Below are positions 24,773-36,673 of a DNA stretch of 64,000 nt, piece by piece. The DNA lies in the NCBI GenBank assembly GCA_947627295.1, contig CANQVJ010000002.1, forward strand, positions 62,001 to 126,000, written 5' to 3'. The translations under genes were made by a program, and so were the position numbers. Origin of the DNA: an uncultured Clostridia bacterium (GTDB lineage: Bacteria > Bacillota > Clostridia > TANB77 > CAG-508). The stretch's first letter is position 1. Each line of letters begins with the position of its first letter. The notes beneath the pieces were generated by a model, which saw nothing but the letters and a program-made list of their open reading frames with translations, was not told the DNA's origin and searched no databases.

Positions 24773-27700
24773 TTAAACCTGTTCTTTCTTTTCTTCTTCA
24801 GCATTATTTTCAATTGTTTCTTCTTCCTTTTTTTCTGTTTCTTCTACTGCTTCAACATTTTCTACTTTTGGTAGACTTGTGTTAATTTTTATGTTTTGAT
24901 ATTTTGCCATACCTGTTCCTGCAGGAATTAATTTACCAATTATTACATTTTCTTTTAATCCCATTAGTTTGTCTGTTTTAGCTTTTACAGCTGCTTCTGT
25001 AAGTACTCTTGTTGTTTCTTGGAAAGATGCTGCAGATAAGAAACTTTCTGTGGCAAGTGATGCTTTTGTTATTCCTAATAGTACTCTCTTGCCTTTTGCT
25101 GGTATTTTGCCTTCTGCTTTTGCCTTTTCGTTTTTCTCTTCAAATTCATACATATCTATAAGTACTCCTGGGAACATGTCTGTTTCACCGTTATCTTCAA
25201 CTCTAACTTTCTTAAGCATTTGTCTTCCAATAACTTCAACATGCTTATCATTTATATCAACACCTTGGTTTCTATAAACTTTTTGTACTTCTGTAATTAG
25301 ATATTCATATACTCCTTCTGGTCCTTTTATTGCAAGTATTTCATTTGGATTTATTGAACCTTCTATTAAAGCATCTCCTGGTTCAACCATATCTCCGTCT
25401 TTAACTTTTAGTTTTGAACCAAATGGAATTGTGTATGATTTTGAATTTTCTTTTGAAGTTACTATAACTTCTTTCTTTTTCTTTGTTTCTTTTATTTTAA
25501 CTTTTCCTGCTATTGCAGTTATTACGGCAAGACCTTTTGGTTTTCTAGCTTCAAATAACTCTTCAACCCTTGGAAGACCTTGTGTGATGTCGGCAACACC
25601 GGCAACACCACCAGTATTAACTGTACGCATTGTAAGCTGTGTACCTGGTTCACCAATTGATTGTGCTGCAATTATTCCAACTGCTTCACCTATTGATACT
25701 TTGTTTCTTCTAGCTAAGCTCATTCCGTAACATTTTTGGCATACACCATGTTTTGAGTGACATCCTAATACTGAACGAACAAGTAGTTTTTCTATTCCTG
25801 CTGCAACTATTTTTTCTGCTATTTGGTCTGTTATCATTGTGTTTGAATCTACTATTAATTCATTTGTTTTAGGGTCATATACATCTTCAACAGCAAATCT
25901 TCCTAGCAATCTTTCTTGCATTGGTTCTATTATTTGGTTACCGTCTTTTATGTCATATACCATTATACCTTCTGTTGTATGACAATCTTCTTCTCTAACT
26001 ATTATGTCTTGTGATACATCTACTAATCTTCTTGTTAAGTATCCTGAGTCGGCTGTTCTTAGGGCTGTATCTGAAAGACCTTTTCTGGCACCGTGTGATG
26101 AAATGAAGTATTCAAGTGCATCTAAACCTTCACTGAAGCATGATTTGATTGGAATTTCAACTGCTTTACCTGTTGTACTAATTTGTAGACCACGCATACC
26201 AGCGATTTGTCTTAATTGGTTTACATTACCTCTGGCTCCTGATTTAACCATCATGAAGATTGGGTTTAAGTCGTCGAAATTATCTTCCATTGCTTTACTT
26301 ACTTCATTTGTAGTGTTTTCCCAAACTTTTACTACTGCTTTATATCTTTCTTCATCTGTTGTTAAACCTCTTGCATATTGTTTTCTGATTAATTCTATTT
26401 GTTTATCTGCGTTTGCTAAGATTTCTTTTTTAGCTTCTGGCACTTCAACATCGCTTATTGAGAAAGTTATTCCTGCAAGTGTTGAATATTTGAAACCTAG
26501 TGCTTTGATGTAGTCGATTACTTCTGCAGATTTTGAAAGACCATGTAAGCTGATTACTTTTTCTATGATTGTTTTCATAGTTTTGTTTACAACTGGGAAG
26601 TCTATTTCATATTGATATTTTTGCTCTTCATCATTTCTATCTATAAAGCCTAAATCTTGAGGAATTCCTTGATTGAAGATTATTCTTCCTACACTTGTTT
26701 GTACTTTTTTAGTAATTTTTTCTCCGTTTTCTTCAAATGTTCTTCTAACATATATTTTTGCGTGAATATCAACTTCTTTGTTTTCATAAGCCATTATAGC
26801 TTCTTCTGGGTCTTTGAAGTATTTTCCTTCTCCCTTTTCACCGTCTAATTGCATTGTTAGATAATAACTTCCTAAAATCATGTCTAGTCTTGGAGTTGCA
26901 ACTGATCTACCGTCTTGTGGTTTTAATAGGTTGTTTGTTGCAAGCATTAAATATCTAGCTTCTGCTTGAGCTTCAGGAGATAGTGGTAAATGTACCGCCA
27001 TTTGGTCTCCGTCGAAGTCGGCATTGAAAGCCTCACATACTAGTGGGTGAAGTTTGATTGCTCTACCTTCTACAAGTACTGGTTCAAATGCTTGAATTCC
27101 AAGTCTGTGAAGTGTTGGAGCTCTGTTTAGCATTACTGGATGATCTTTGATAACATCCTCTAGTATTTCCCAAACTTCTGGGCGTAATCTTTCTACCATT
27201 CTTTTAGCGTTTTTGATATTTTGAGCAATTCCACGACCTACTAATTCTTTCATTACAAATGGTTTGAATAATTCAACTGCCATTTCTTTTGGTAGACCAC
27301 ATTGATAGATTTTAAGTTCTGGTCCTACTACGATAACTGAACGACCAGAGTAGTCAACACGCTTTCCAAGTAAGTTTTGACGAAATCTACCTTGTTTACC
27401 TTTTAACATATCTGATAATGATTTTAATGCTCTGTTTCCTGCACCCGTAACTGGACGACCCCTTCTACCATTATCTATTAATGCATCTACTGATTCTTGT
27501 AGCATACGCTTTTCATTTCTAACGATTATTTCTGGTGCTCCAAGTTCAAGTAATCTTTTTAATCTGTTGTTTCTGTTTATTACTCTTCTATATAAGTCGT
27601 TTAAATCTGATGTTGCAAATCTTCCACCGTCTAATTGAACCATTGGTCTTAATTCTGGTGGGATTACTGGAACTACTTGCATTATCATCCATTCTGGACG

Positions 27701-28366
27701 ATTTCCTGAAATTCTAAATGATTCTACTGTATCTAATCTTTTTACAAGTTTAACCTTTTTTTGTTCACTTGCTTTTTCTAATTCTTCTTTTATTTGTGCT
27801 GATAATTTGTCTAAGTCGATTTCTTCTAGTAAAGTTCTTAGAGCTTCTGCTCCCATTTTAGCTTTAAATGAACCTCTACCGTATTTTTCTTCTGCTTCAT
27901 GATATTCTTTTTCTGATAATATTTGGCATTTTTCTAAACCTGATGATCCCTTATCTACTACTATATATGAAGCAAAATATATTACTCTTTCAAGATTTCT
28001 TGGGGAAATGTCTAGCATTAATGCTATTCTGCTAGGTATTCCTTTGAAATACCATATATGTGCTACTGGTGCAGCAAGTTCGATGTGCCCCATTCTTTCA
28101 CGCCTAACCTTTGCTTTTGTAACTTCTACACCGCAGCGGTCGCAGACTATTCCTTTATATCTAACTCTTTTATATTTACCACAATGACATTCCCAATCTT
28201 TAGTTGGTCCAAATATTCTTTCACAGAATAATCCGTCTTTTTCTGGTTTTAGTGTTCTATAATTGATTGTTTCTGGTTTTTTAACTTCACCTTTTGACCA
28301 TTCTCTAACTTTTTCATCTGATGCAATTCCTATTTGTATTTTGTCAAAATTATTCAATTCTTCCAC
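24773..28366 (-). CDS. rpoC: RNA polymerase subunit beta prime
   Basis: A 1,197-residue catalytic subunit. The zinc-binding [19 protein letters not shown] is near residue 60, the active-site [16 protein letters not shown] in the middle, and the bridge/trigger region with [18 protein letters not shown] towards the C-terminus. The tail is acidic (Glu-rich). The start is GTG at 28366, sharing its first base with the rpoB stop (TAGTG), so translation is coupled. The length is typical for Clostridia. No rpsL-rpsG-fusA follows. Confidence 0.98.
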   Translation of the reverse strand: MEELNNFDKIQIGIASDEKVREWSKGEVKKPETINYRTLKPEKDGLFCERIFGPTKDWECHCGKYKRVRYKGIVCDRCGVEVTKAKVRRERMGHIELAAPVAHIWYFKGIPSRIALMLDISPRNLERVIYFASYIVVDKGSSGLEKCQILSEKEYHEAEEKYGRGSFKAKMGAEALRTLLEEIDLDKLSAQIKEELEKASEQKKVKLVKRLDTVESFRISGNRPEWMIMQVVPVIPPELRPMVQLDGGRFATSDLNDLYRRVINRNNRLKRLLELGAPEIIVRNEKRMLQESVDALIDNGRRGRPVTGAGNRALKSLSDMLKGKQGRFRQNLLGKRVDYSGRSVIVVGPELKIYQCGLPKEMAVELFKPFVMKELVGRGIAQNIKNAKRMVERLRPEVWEILEDVIKDHPVMLNRAPTLHRLGIQAFEPVLVEGRAIKLHPLVCEAFNADFDGDQMAVHLPLSPEAQAEARYLMLATNNLLKPQDGRSVATPRLDMILGSYYLTMQLDGEKGEGKYFKDPEEAIMAYENKEVDIHAKIYVRRTFEENGEKITKKVQTSVGRIIFNQGIPQDLGFIDRNDEEQKYQYEIDFPVVNKTMKTIIEKVISLHGLSKSAEVIDYIKALGFKYSTLAGITFSISDVEVPEAKKEILANADKQIELIRKQYARGLTTDEERYKAVVKVWENTTNEVSKAMEDNFDDLNPIFMMVKSGARGNVNQLRQIAGMRGLQISTTGKAVEIPIKSCFSEGLDALEYFISSHGARKGLSDTALRTADSGYLTRRLVDVSQDIIVREEDCHTTEGIMVYDIKDGNQIIEPMQERLLGRFAVEDVYDPKTNELIVDSNTMITDQIAEKIVAAGIEKLLVRSVLGCHSKHGVCQKCYGMSLARRNKVSIGEAVGIIAAQSIGEPGTQLTMRTVNTGGVAGVADITQGLPRVEELFEARKPKGLAVITAIAGKVKIKETKKKKEVIVTSKENSKSYTIPFGSKLKVKDGDMVEPGDALIEGSINPNEILAIKGPEGVYEYLITEVQKVYRNQGVDINDKHVEVIGRQMLKKVRVEDNGETDMFPGVLIDMYEFEEKNEKAKAEGKIPAKGKRVLLGITKASLATESFLSAASFQETTRVLTEAAVKAKTDKLMGLKENVIIGKLIPAGTGMAKYQNIKINTSLPKVENVEAVEETEKKEEETIENNAEEEKKEQV

Positions 28367-31300
28367 TATTCTTCACCCCCATTGTTACTAAAGATTTCGT
28401 CTTCTCCTTCACTGTCTAAGTCTTCAAAGAAACCTTCTTCAGCTTCTTCTGCCATTTCGTCTTCTTCATATCCATCTAAAGTTCCTTCTTCAACTACACT
28501 TTCTTCTTCTAATATTTCTTTATCTCTTTCTGGGTTGTATTCTATTCCTTCATCTACGCTTTCTTTAACTTCAAGCTCTTCATTTTCTGGAGTAAATAGT
28601 TTTACATCTAAACCAAGTGATTGTAATTCTTTGATTAATACTTTGAAGCTTTCTGGTACTCCTGGTTCTGGTATGTTTTCACCTTTGACGATTGCTTCAT
28701 ATGTTTTTACTCTACCTACAACATCGTCTGATTTAACTGTAAGCATTTCTTGTAGAGTGTATGATGCTCCATATGCCTCTAATGCCCACACTTCCATTTC
28801 TCCGAAACGCTGACCACCAAATTGTGCTTTACCACCAAGTGGTTGTTGTGTAACTAATGAGTATGGTCCTGTTGAACGAGCATGGATTTTGTCGTCAACA
28901 AGGTGGTGTAGTTTAAGCATATACATTACTCCGACTGTTATTGGCTTGTCGAATGGATCACCTGTTCTTCCGTCATATAAAATAGTTTTTCCGTCTTTTG
29001 ACATACCTGCTTTTTCTAAGCACTCAATAACATCTTCCTCGTTTGCACCGTCAAATACTGGTGTTGAAATTTTCCAACCTAGTGCTCTTGCTGCTCCACC
29101 TAAGTGAACTTCTAGGATTTGACCTAAGTTCATTCTTGAAGGAACACCTAATGGGTTTAATAAGATGTCTATTGGTGTACCGTCTGGCATAAATGGCATA
29201 TCTTCTGCTGGTAATACTCTTGAAATTACACCTTTGTTTCCGTGGCGACCTGCCATTTTATCTCCTACTGAGATTTTTCTCTTTGTTGCTATATAACATC
29301 TGATTATTTGATTTACGCCTGGCCCTAATTCTTCAGAGTTTTCTCTTGTGAAGATTTTTACATCAACAATTGTTCCGGCTTCACCATGTGGTACTCTTAA
29401 TGATGTATCTCTAACTTCTCTAGCTTTTTCTCCAAAGATAGCTCTTAATAACCTCTCTTCAGCTGTTAATTCAGTTTCACCTTTTGGTGTAACTTTACCA
29501 ACTAAGATGTCGCCTGGTCTAACTTCTGCTCCTATACGAATTATACCGTTTTCATCTAAGTCTTTTAATACATCGTCTCCAACATTTGGAATATCTCTTG
29601 TGATTTCTTCTGCTCCTATTTTTGTATCTCTACACTCACAATCATATTCTTCAATATGGATTGATGTAAATACATCTTCTTTAACTAATCTTTCATTTAT
29701 TAATATGGCGTCCTCATAATTGTAACCTTCCCATGTTGTAAATGCGATTAGTACATTTTTACCAAGTGCCATTTCACCGTTCTTTGTAGCTGGACCGTCT
29801 GCAATGGCATCACCTTTTTTGACTTTTTCTCCTTTTACAACTATTGGTTTTTGGTTAATACATGTTCCACCATTTGTTCTTTTAAACTTGCTTAATTTGT
29901 GTACTACAATTTTTCCATTGTTGTATTTTACGGTAATATCATCACCTGTAACTTTTTCAATTACACCGTCATCTTCAGCAAGTACTAAAATTCCTGAATC
30001 TTTTGCTGCCCTATATTCTATTCCTGTTCCAACTATTGGAGCTTCTGTAATTACAAGTGGCACTGCTTGACGCTGCATGTTTGCGCCCATTAGTGATCTT
30101 TTAGCATCATCATGCTCTAAGAATGGAATCATGGCTGCAGCTATTGATACAAGTTGCTTTGGTGATACATCTATGTAGTCAACCATGTTTTTGTCTACTT
30201 CAATAATTTCATTTTTTCTTCTTACACGAATTCTATCGTTTATAAATTTATTGTTTTTATCTAATGGCTCTGATGCTTGGGCTATAATGTATTGATCTTC
30301 AACATCAGCACTCATGTATTCAACAATATCTGTAACTTTTCCAGTTTTCTTATCAACTTTTCTGTATGGAGTTTCTACAAAACCATATTCATTAATGTTT
30401 GCAAATGATGATAGTGCTGAGATTAGACCGATGTTTGGACCTTCTGGTGATTCGATTGGACATAATCTACCATAGTGGGTATAGTGTACATCACGAACCT
30501 CAAAACCAGCACGCTCACGAGTAAGGCCCCCTGGACCCAATGCTGATATTCTTCTTTTATGTGTTAGTTCTGAAAGAGGGTTGGTTTGGTCCATAAATTG
30601 TGACAATTGTGAACTTCCGAAGAACTCTCTAATTGATGATGTGATTGGCTTTGTATTGATAAGTGTTTGTGGTGTAACTACATCTAAATCTTGAATTGTC
30701 ATCCTTTCACGAACTACTCTTTCTAGCCTTGTTAAACCAATTCTAAATTGATTTTGTAGTAATTCACCTACACAACGAATTCTACGATTTGCAAGGTGGT
30801 CAATGTCGTCTGGTGAACCTAAACCATGATACATATTTAATAGGTAGCTTATTGATGCTATCATATCATCTGTTGTGATATGTCTTGGAACTAATTCACT
30901 CTTTCTTTCTTCTAACCTTGCTACTAAATCTTTTTCCTCAGTGTGTTCAATTATGTCTTTTAATACACTGTAATTAACATCTTCTTTTATATGAAGTTTT
31001 CCTAAATCAACATTTGGTAATACTTTGTGGATATTTACTGTGCCATTTCCTATGATTCTAATTGTTTCTTCATTATATATAATGTCTACAATGTTTATTC
31101 CGCTATCTTGTATTTGATTAGCAACTTCTTCTGATATAACTTCTCCTGCTTGTACAAATACTTCTCCTGTTTCTGTATTTACTATGTCTTTTGCTGCTAC
31201 TTGACCTTTGATTCTTCTTGATAGACTTAGTTTTTGGTTGAATTTAAATCTACCTACTTTTGCTAAATCATATCTTCTGCCGTCATAAAATAAGCCATTG

Positions 31301-32067
31301 AATAAGTTTCTTGCAGCTTCTGCTGTTGGTAATTCTCCTGGCCTTAATTTTTTGTAGATTTCAATTAATGCATCTTCTTGTGAAGTTATTACATCTTTTG
31401 AAAGTGTTTCTTTTAATAGAGTTTCTTCACCAAATAATTCATATATTTGATCATCTGTTGTTAAACCTATTGCTTTTAAAAGTGTTGTGATAGGAACTTT
31501 TCTTGTTCTATCAACACGAACATAGAATATATCTGAACCGTCTGTTTCATATTCTAGCCAAGCACCTCTTAATGGCATTATTGTTGAAGTAAAAGTTTTC
31601 TTACCTGTTTTTGTATCAAATATTTCGTCATAATAACATCCTGGTGAACGAACTAATTGGCTAACAACAACCCTTTCAGCTCCATTGATAATAAAAGTTC
31701 CACTTTCTGTCATAAGTGGGAAATCTCCAAGATAAATTTCTTGTTCTTTGATTTCTCCTGTTTCTCTGTTGATTAATCTTACTTTTACATGTAGCCTTGT
31801 TGCGTAAGTTGTATCTCTTTCTTTTGCTTCGTCTAATGTGTATTTTGTTGTGTCTTCCATGTAGTAATCAAAAAACTCAAGAACTAGGTTTCCAGAATAA
31901 TCTTCTATTGGAGAAATATCTTTTAAAACTTCTCCTAGACCTTCTTCTACAAACCAGTTGTATGAATCTTTTTGAACTTTGATAAGGTTTGGCATTTCTA
32001 TAAAATCTCCAACCTTAGCGAAATCTTTACGAGATACTTTCTCGTGTTTAATTTCTTTTAATTTCAA
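28366..32067 (-). CDS. rpoB: RNA polymerase subunit beta
   Basis: A subunit of about 1,233 residues. The rifampicin region ([22 protein letters not shown]), [19 protein letters not shown] and the C-terminal [24 protein letters not shown] are intact. I place the start at the TTG at 32067, because AGGGGTG lies seven bases before it; a GTG at 32076 overlaps that site. The end is very acidic. A promoter at 32305-32333 gives a leader of about 230 bases. There is no rplJ/rplL upstream, unlike the classical order. Confidence 0.97.
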   Translation of the reverse strand: MKLKEIKHEKVSRKDFAKVGDFIEMPNLIKVQKDSYNWFVEEGLGEVLKDISPIEDYSGNLVLEFFDYYMEDTTKYTLDEAKERDTTYATRLHVKVRLINRETGEIKEQEIYLGDFPLMTESGTFIINGAERVVVSQLVRSPGCYYDEIFDTKTGKKTFTSTIMPLRGAWLEYETDGSDIFYVRVDRTRKVPITTLLKAIGLTTDDQIYELFGEETLLKETLSKDVITSQEDALIEIYKKLRPGELPTAEAARNLFNGLFYDGRRYDLAKVGRFKFNQKLSLSRRIKGQVAAKDIVNTETGEVFVQAGEVISEEVANQIQDSGINIVDIIYNEETIRIIGNGTVNIHKVLPNVDLGKLHIKEDVNYSVLKDIIEHTEEKDLVARLEERKSELVPRHITTDDMIASISYLLNMYHGLGSPDDIDHLANRRIRCVGELLQNQFRIGLTRLERVVRERMTIQDLDVVTPQTLINTKPITSSIREFFGSSQLSQFMDQTNPLSELTHKRRISALGPGGLTRERAGFEVRDVHYTHYGRLCPIESPEGPNIGLISALSSFANINEYGFVETPYRKVDKKTGKVTDIVEYMSADVEDQYIIAQASEPLDKNNKFINDRIRVRRKNEIIEVDKNMVDYIDVSPKQLVSIAAAMIPFLEHDDAKRSLMGANMQRQAVPLVITEAPIVGTGIEYRAAKDSGILVLAEDDGVIEKVTGDDITVKYNNGKIVVHKLSKFKRTNGGTCINQKPIVVKGEKVKKGDAIADGPATKNGEMALGKNVLIAFTTWEGYNYEDAILINERLVKEDVFTSIHIEEYDCECRDTKIGAEEITRDIPNVGDDVLKDLDENGIIRIGAEVRPGDILVGKVTPKGETELTAEERLLRAIFGEKAREVRDTSLRVPHGEAGTIVDVKIFTRENSEELGPGVNQIIRCYIATKRKISVGDKMAGRHGNKGVISRVLPAEDMPFMPDGTPIDILLNPLGVPSRMNLGQILEVHLGGAARALGWKISTPVFDGANEEDVIECLEKAGMSKDGKTILYDGRTGDPFDKPITVGVMYMLKLHHLVDDKIHARSTGPYSLVTQQPLGGKAQFGGQRFGEMEVWALEAYGASYTLQEMLTVKSDDVVGRVKTYEAIVKGENIPEPGVPESFKVLIKELQSLGLDVKLFTPENEELEVKESVDEGIEYNPERDKEILEEESVVEEGTLDGYEEDEMAEEAEEGFFEDLDSEGEDEIFSNNGGEE

Positions 32068-32304
32068 AAAAATCACCCCTATAAAATATTTAAGCAGAAT
32101 GAGTACTTATTCCGAACGGAATTAAGATTTTGATATGTGAATTTTGTGAATTCACCATTTATATTTTTGCAAAAGTCCCTCTCAACAATTATTCAATAAT
32201 AAAATAATTTAGAGTTCTCTGCTTTTATAACTCTTCCTTATTTTACATCTCCTAAAAGTTAATTCCTCTTTTACAAATTTTTACCTGAAATAAACTACCT
32301 TCTT

Positions 32305-32333
32305 ATTTTACCATGTTTTCTTACGGAAGTCAA
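32305..32333 (-). promoter_or_regulatory. Promoter of rpoBC
   Basis: TTGACT, 17 bases, TAAAAT with extended TGG on the minus strand. The leader down to 32077 includes hairpins GTGAATT/AATTCAC and ATTCCG-TT-CGGAAT. Confidence 0.78.
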
Positions 32334-32394
32334 TAGTTTAGGTAGTTTTTTTGTAAATTATTTTTTAGTTTTTGTAAACTTTTTAGCTTTTAAT

Positions 32395-32711
32395 AAAAAT
32401 TTAAAATTGCCACCATTTTTTTAACGGGCTTGGTGACAATTTTATGTTTGAAAAATAGGTGAACAAACAAAAACCTATTTTTCTGAAAGATAATTTGCAT
32501 TTCTGAGAAACATAATATCTTGTTTTATCTTTTGTTAGATTTTATAGAACAAAAAATTCAAAGGAAAAAATGAGTTTTCCAAATGTTATGGAAATTTGGG
32601 GTTTCGCTATGTTTTAAAAATACACTTAGTTTAATCTAATAATAAAATACTATGTATTAAGTTTCTCTAAATTTTATTTTTATGACTAGTTATTATGTTT
32701 TCTCTCAATGC
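32395..32711 (-). ncRNA. Possible noncoding transcript upstream of rpoB
   Basis: The 810 bases from 32077 to 32887 contain no gene. Besides the rpoB promoter and the terminator of the flavoprotein gene, a second promoter lies at 32718-32746. After it come a CCAAAT/ATTTGG hairpin, a perfect 10-bp hairpin (32451-32482), and a 13-bp hairpin (32403-32443, one G-T pair) followed by a T-rich stretch that could terminate. No open frame longer than about a dozen codons with a binding site is visible. It may be a small RNA of about 315 bases or simply a decayed gene remnant. Confidence 0.42.
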
Positions 32712-32717
32712 TTTTTC

Positions 32718-32746
32718 ATTATAGCAAAATATTTTTGTTATGTAAA
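32718..32746 (-). promoter_or_regulatory. Candidate promoter in the rpoB upstream region
   Basis: TTTACA, 17 bases, TATAAT on the minus strand. Confidence 0.6.
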
Positions 32747-32833
32747 GAAAAATCGTTCGTCAAAAACCTTGCTATTTCAGCGTTTTTAGCGTTTTTTCTT
32801 TTGCTTTCTACACCTTTTTACAAAATTCTTTGT

Positions 32834-32864
32834 AAAAAAATGACAGATTGTAAAACAACCTGTC
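32834..32864 (-). terminator. Terminator of the purA/flavoprotein operon
   Basis: A 10-bp stem (GACAGGTTGT pairing with ACAATCTGTC, three-base loop) is followed on the minus strand by ATTTTTTT. Confidence 0.9.
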
Positions 32865-32887
32865 GATGAAAAGTTTTAATTTTTTTA

Positions 32888-33448
32888 TTAAAATTGTTTC
32901 ATTATGTTTTCTGCAGCATTTCTGCCAGACCTTGCAGCCCATGCTACCGTAGCTTTTGCACCCGCAATATCTCCACCTGCAAATATTTTTTTATCAGAAG
33001 TCATTGAATTTTCGTCTACTTCAATGCTTCCCCATTTATTTAATTTTAAACCAAGTTCTTCAATGTATTTATCTGGATGAGATCCAAGTGCTAAAACTAA
33101 ATAGTCTGTTTCTACTTCGTAATTACTTCCTTCTATATTAATAGGAACCAATCTTGTTTCTCCTTCTTTAGGTTTTAATTCAGTTTTTATCAATTCTAAT
33201 TTTTCTACATGGTTTGTTCCTTTGATTTTTACAATATTGTTTTGGTATAAAAACTCTACGCCTTCTTCAATTGCCTGCTTTATTTCTTTTTCTTCTGCTG
33301 GCATTTGCTCATATGCTCTTCTATAAATTACCTGTACTTTTTTTGCACCTTTTCTAACAATGGTCCTCGCGCAGTCGATTGCAACATTACCCCCGCCTAT
33401 TATTGAAACAACTTTTCCTTTATATTCTGGGTAGTTTTGATATTCCAA
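32888..33448 (-). CDS. GltD/NfnB-like flavoprotein, C-terminal part (frameshifted)
   Basis: The second half of an NAD(P)H-dependent FAD oxidoreductase of the glutamate-synthase small-subunit family. VVSIIGGGNVAIDCARTIVRKGA is the NAD(P)-binding GxGxxA region, and FAGGDIAGAKATVAWAARSGR near the end binds FAD. The reading frame begins artificially within the protein: removing one base at 33464-33465 (an extra C before GGA on the coding strand) joins it as ...LEGVYGGNELLEYQNYPEYKG. The repaired protein is about 415 residues. It could be the small subunit of glutamate synthase or a NfnB-type electron-bifurcating subunit; the large partner is not in the window. Confidence 0.82.
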   Translation of the reverse strand: MEYQNYPEYKGKVVSIIGGGNVAIDCARTIVRKGAKKVQVIYRRAYEQMPAEEKEIKQAIEEGVEFLYQNNIVKIKGTNHVEKLELIKTELKPKEGETRLVPINIEGSNYEVETDYLVLALGSHPDKYIEELGLKLNKWGSIEVDENSMTSDKKIFAGGDIAGAKATVAWAARSGRNAAENIMKQF

Positions 33449-33452
33449 AAGT

Positions 33453-34133
33453 TCATTTCCTCCGGTAGACTCCTTCTAAAGTTTCTCCTTCTACATTTAG
33501 TTTGTTAGAATTGTTTGCTCCAACACTAATAAATATTGCATCATATTTTTGTTTTAATTCTTGAAGGTTTAAATCTTTTCCAAGAGTTTTATTGTATTCT
33601 ACTTTCACACCTAATTCTAAAATTTGATTTATAGTTTCTTCTACTATATTTTTAGGTAATCTAAATTCAGGTATTCCATATACTAAAAGTCCACCTAAAT
33701 AATTTTTTCTTTCATATATAGTAACTGCTACTCCGTTTTTTGCAAGATATGCTGCGGCGGTAATACCCGCAGGTCCTCCGCCAATTATAGCAACCTTTTT
33801 TTCTTTATATTTTTCTTTTTTTTCTATGCAATCTTTTAATTTCAAACCTTGCTCCATTGCCTTATCAAAAATATATGCTTCAATTTCACCTATTGAAACA
33901 GGCTCGCCTTTTATGCCTCTTACGCAACTTCCTTCACATTGCTTTTTATGTGGGCACACTCTACCACATATGCCAGGAAGCACTGTTGTTTTACTTAATA
34001 TCTCATAAGCTTCTTTTATATTTTCTTCTTTTGCTGCTTTTATTATTTGAGGAATATTATTTTCAAGTGGGCATCCCTTGTTTGCGCAGGGTTTAGCTAC
34101 ACACCCCAAACAATAATCTAATTTTTCTATCAT
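33453..34133 (-). CDS. GltD/NfnB-like flavoprotein, N-terminal part (frameshifted)
   Basis: The first 220 or so residues of the same enzyme. The N-terminal dihydropyrimidine-dehydrogenase-type iron-sulfur domain has the cysteine pattern CLGCVAKPCANKGCPL and later CGRVCPHKKQCEGSC. It is followed by the FAD-binding GGGPAGITAAAYLAKNG and GGLLVYGIPEFRLPK. The frame stops early at ...VYRRK because of the extra base at 33464-33465. ATG 34133 follows AGGAGAATAGTC and lies two bases after purA, so both are in one operon. Confidence 0.84.
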   Translation of the reverse strand: MIEKLDYCLGCVAKPCANKGCPLENNIPQIIKAAKEENIKEAYEILSKTTVLPGICGRVCPHKKQCEGSCVRGIKGEPVSIGEIEAYIFDKAMEQGLKLKDCIEKKEKYKEKKVAIIGGGPAGITAAAYLAKNGVAVTIYERKNYLGGLLVYGIPEFRLPKNIVEETINQILELGVKVEYNKTLGKDLNLQELKQKYDAIFISVGANNSNKLNVEGETLEGVYRRK

Positions 34134-34135
34134 GA

Positions 34136-35395
<1,260 letters not shown>

Positions 35396-35516
35396 TCACC
35401 TCCATTATTTTGCAGCTTTCATCAAAATGCTTCTTCCCTAAAAATTTTATCACATAACCACTTTATTGAAAAGTCCTTTTTTGAAAATTTTTTACGAAAA
35501 TTATTTCGCAACCCTA

Positions 35517-35545
35517 TTGTTAATTTTAAATTTTTGTAGTACAAT
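35517..35545 (+). promoter_or_regulatory. Promoter of the yhaO-yhaN operon
   Basis: TTGTTA, 17 bases, TACAAT, about 24 bases before the ATG at 35569. Confidence 0.7.
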
Positions 35546-35568
35546 AAAAATCGAAGGAGAAAAGTGTT

Positions 35569-35910
35569 ATGAATTTTGTACATATTGCAGACTTTCATTT
35601 TGACAATTCATTTGAAAGTTTATCTGATAAAAATGGACTTGGAAATATTTGCAGAGCAAAGCAAAGGAAAGTTCTAAAAAATATAATTACATATATAAAG
35701 GAAAATAAAATTGAAAATTTATTTATTTCTGGTGATTTATATGAACAAAAATATATTAGGAAAACCACTATTGAATATATAAATGATTTGTTTAAAGAAA
35801 TTCCAGATACACAAATTTTTATTTCACCTGGAAATCATGATCCGTTTATTAAAAATTCTTATTATAATATTTTTAATTGGAATAAAAATGTGAAAATTTT
35901 TAAACGGTGA
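35569..35910 (+). CDS. SbcD/YhaO-like nuclease, N-terminal part (frameshifted)
   Basis: The start of a metallophosphoesterase of the Mre11/SbcD type. FVHIADFHFDNSFESLSDK carries the first metal motif (D-x-H), ISGDLYE the GD motif and ISPGNHDP the GNHD motif. The frame ends at 35910 because of an extra C at 35905 (AAACGGTGA); without it the reading continues as IFKGDFEIFETDEVDFYGFG into the second part. ATG 35569 follows AAGGAGAAAAG. Confidence 0.83.
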   Translation: MNFVHIADFHFDNSFESLSDKNGLGNICRAKQRKVLKNIITYIKENKIENLFISGDLYEQKYIRKTTIEYINDLFKEIPDTQIFISPGNHDPFIKNSYYNIFNWNKNVKIFKR

Positions 35911-36652
35911 TTTTGAAATTTTTGAAACTGATGAAGTAGATTTTTATGGTTTTGGATTTACAAATTTTTATTGTGAAAATTCAAAAATAAATAATTTAAA
36001 AATAAAAAATAAAAATAAAATAAATATTTTAATTATGCATGCAGATTTAAATGCTTCATCAAAAAGTGATACCCCATACAATCCTATTCCAATAAAACAA
36101 TTGGAAGAAAAAGGTTTTGATTATATTGCGCTAGGTCATATTCACAAGCCAAATTTTGTAAAAAATATCGTGTACCCAGGTTCCGCATTTCCTCAGGGTT
36201 TTGACGAATTAGGTAAGCGTGGAATGGTAGTTGGAAGCCTAAAAAAAGTCGAAGACGAAGTTTTTTTAGAAAAAGAATTTATTGAATTAAATGAAATTGA
36301 ATTTTCTGAAAAAGAAATTGATGTAACAAATTTAAACTCTGTAGAGCAGTTGGCTGAAGCGATTAACGATTTGCCAATTAATGATTCTGAACTTGTGAAG
36401 GTGGTATTAATTGGAAAAAGAAATTTTGAGATTGATATTTATGAACTTTATAAATTGATTGAGAACGAAAAAATTATAAAAATGAAAAACAAAACAAAAA
36501 CAAGTTTCAATTTAGACGAGCTCGCAAACTCAGGTAGCCTCAAGGGTTTGTACATCCAAGAAATTCAAAAAAGGATAAATTTGGCAGAAACTGAAGAAGA
36601 AAAAGTCATTTTAGAAAATGCAATTGACATCGGTCTTGAAGCTTTAGAATAA
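35905..36652 (+). CDS. SbcD/YhaO-like nuclease, C-terminal part (frameshifted)
   Basis: Continuation of the same phosphoesterase. LIMHADLNASS and YIALGHIHKP supply the remaining histidine metal ligands; the end is a charged helical capping domain. The first ATG in this frame is at 36035, but the homologous sequence runs from the frameshift at 35905. The whole repaired protein is about 360 residues, matching YhaO. It is followed after about 20 bases by the ATPase partner. Together they should process DNA ends in a Rad50/Mre11-like complex. Confidence 0.82.
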
Positions 36653-36673
36653 TTTTAAAAGGAGAATTATATT

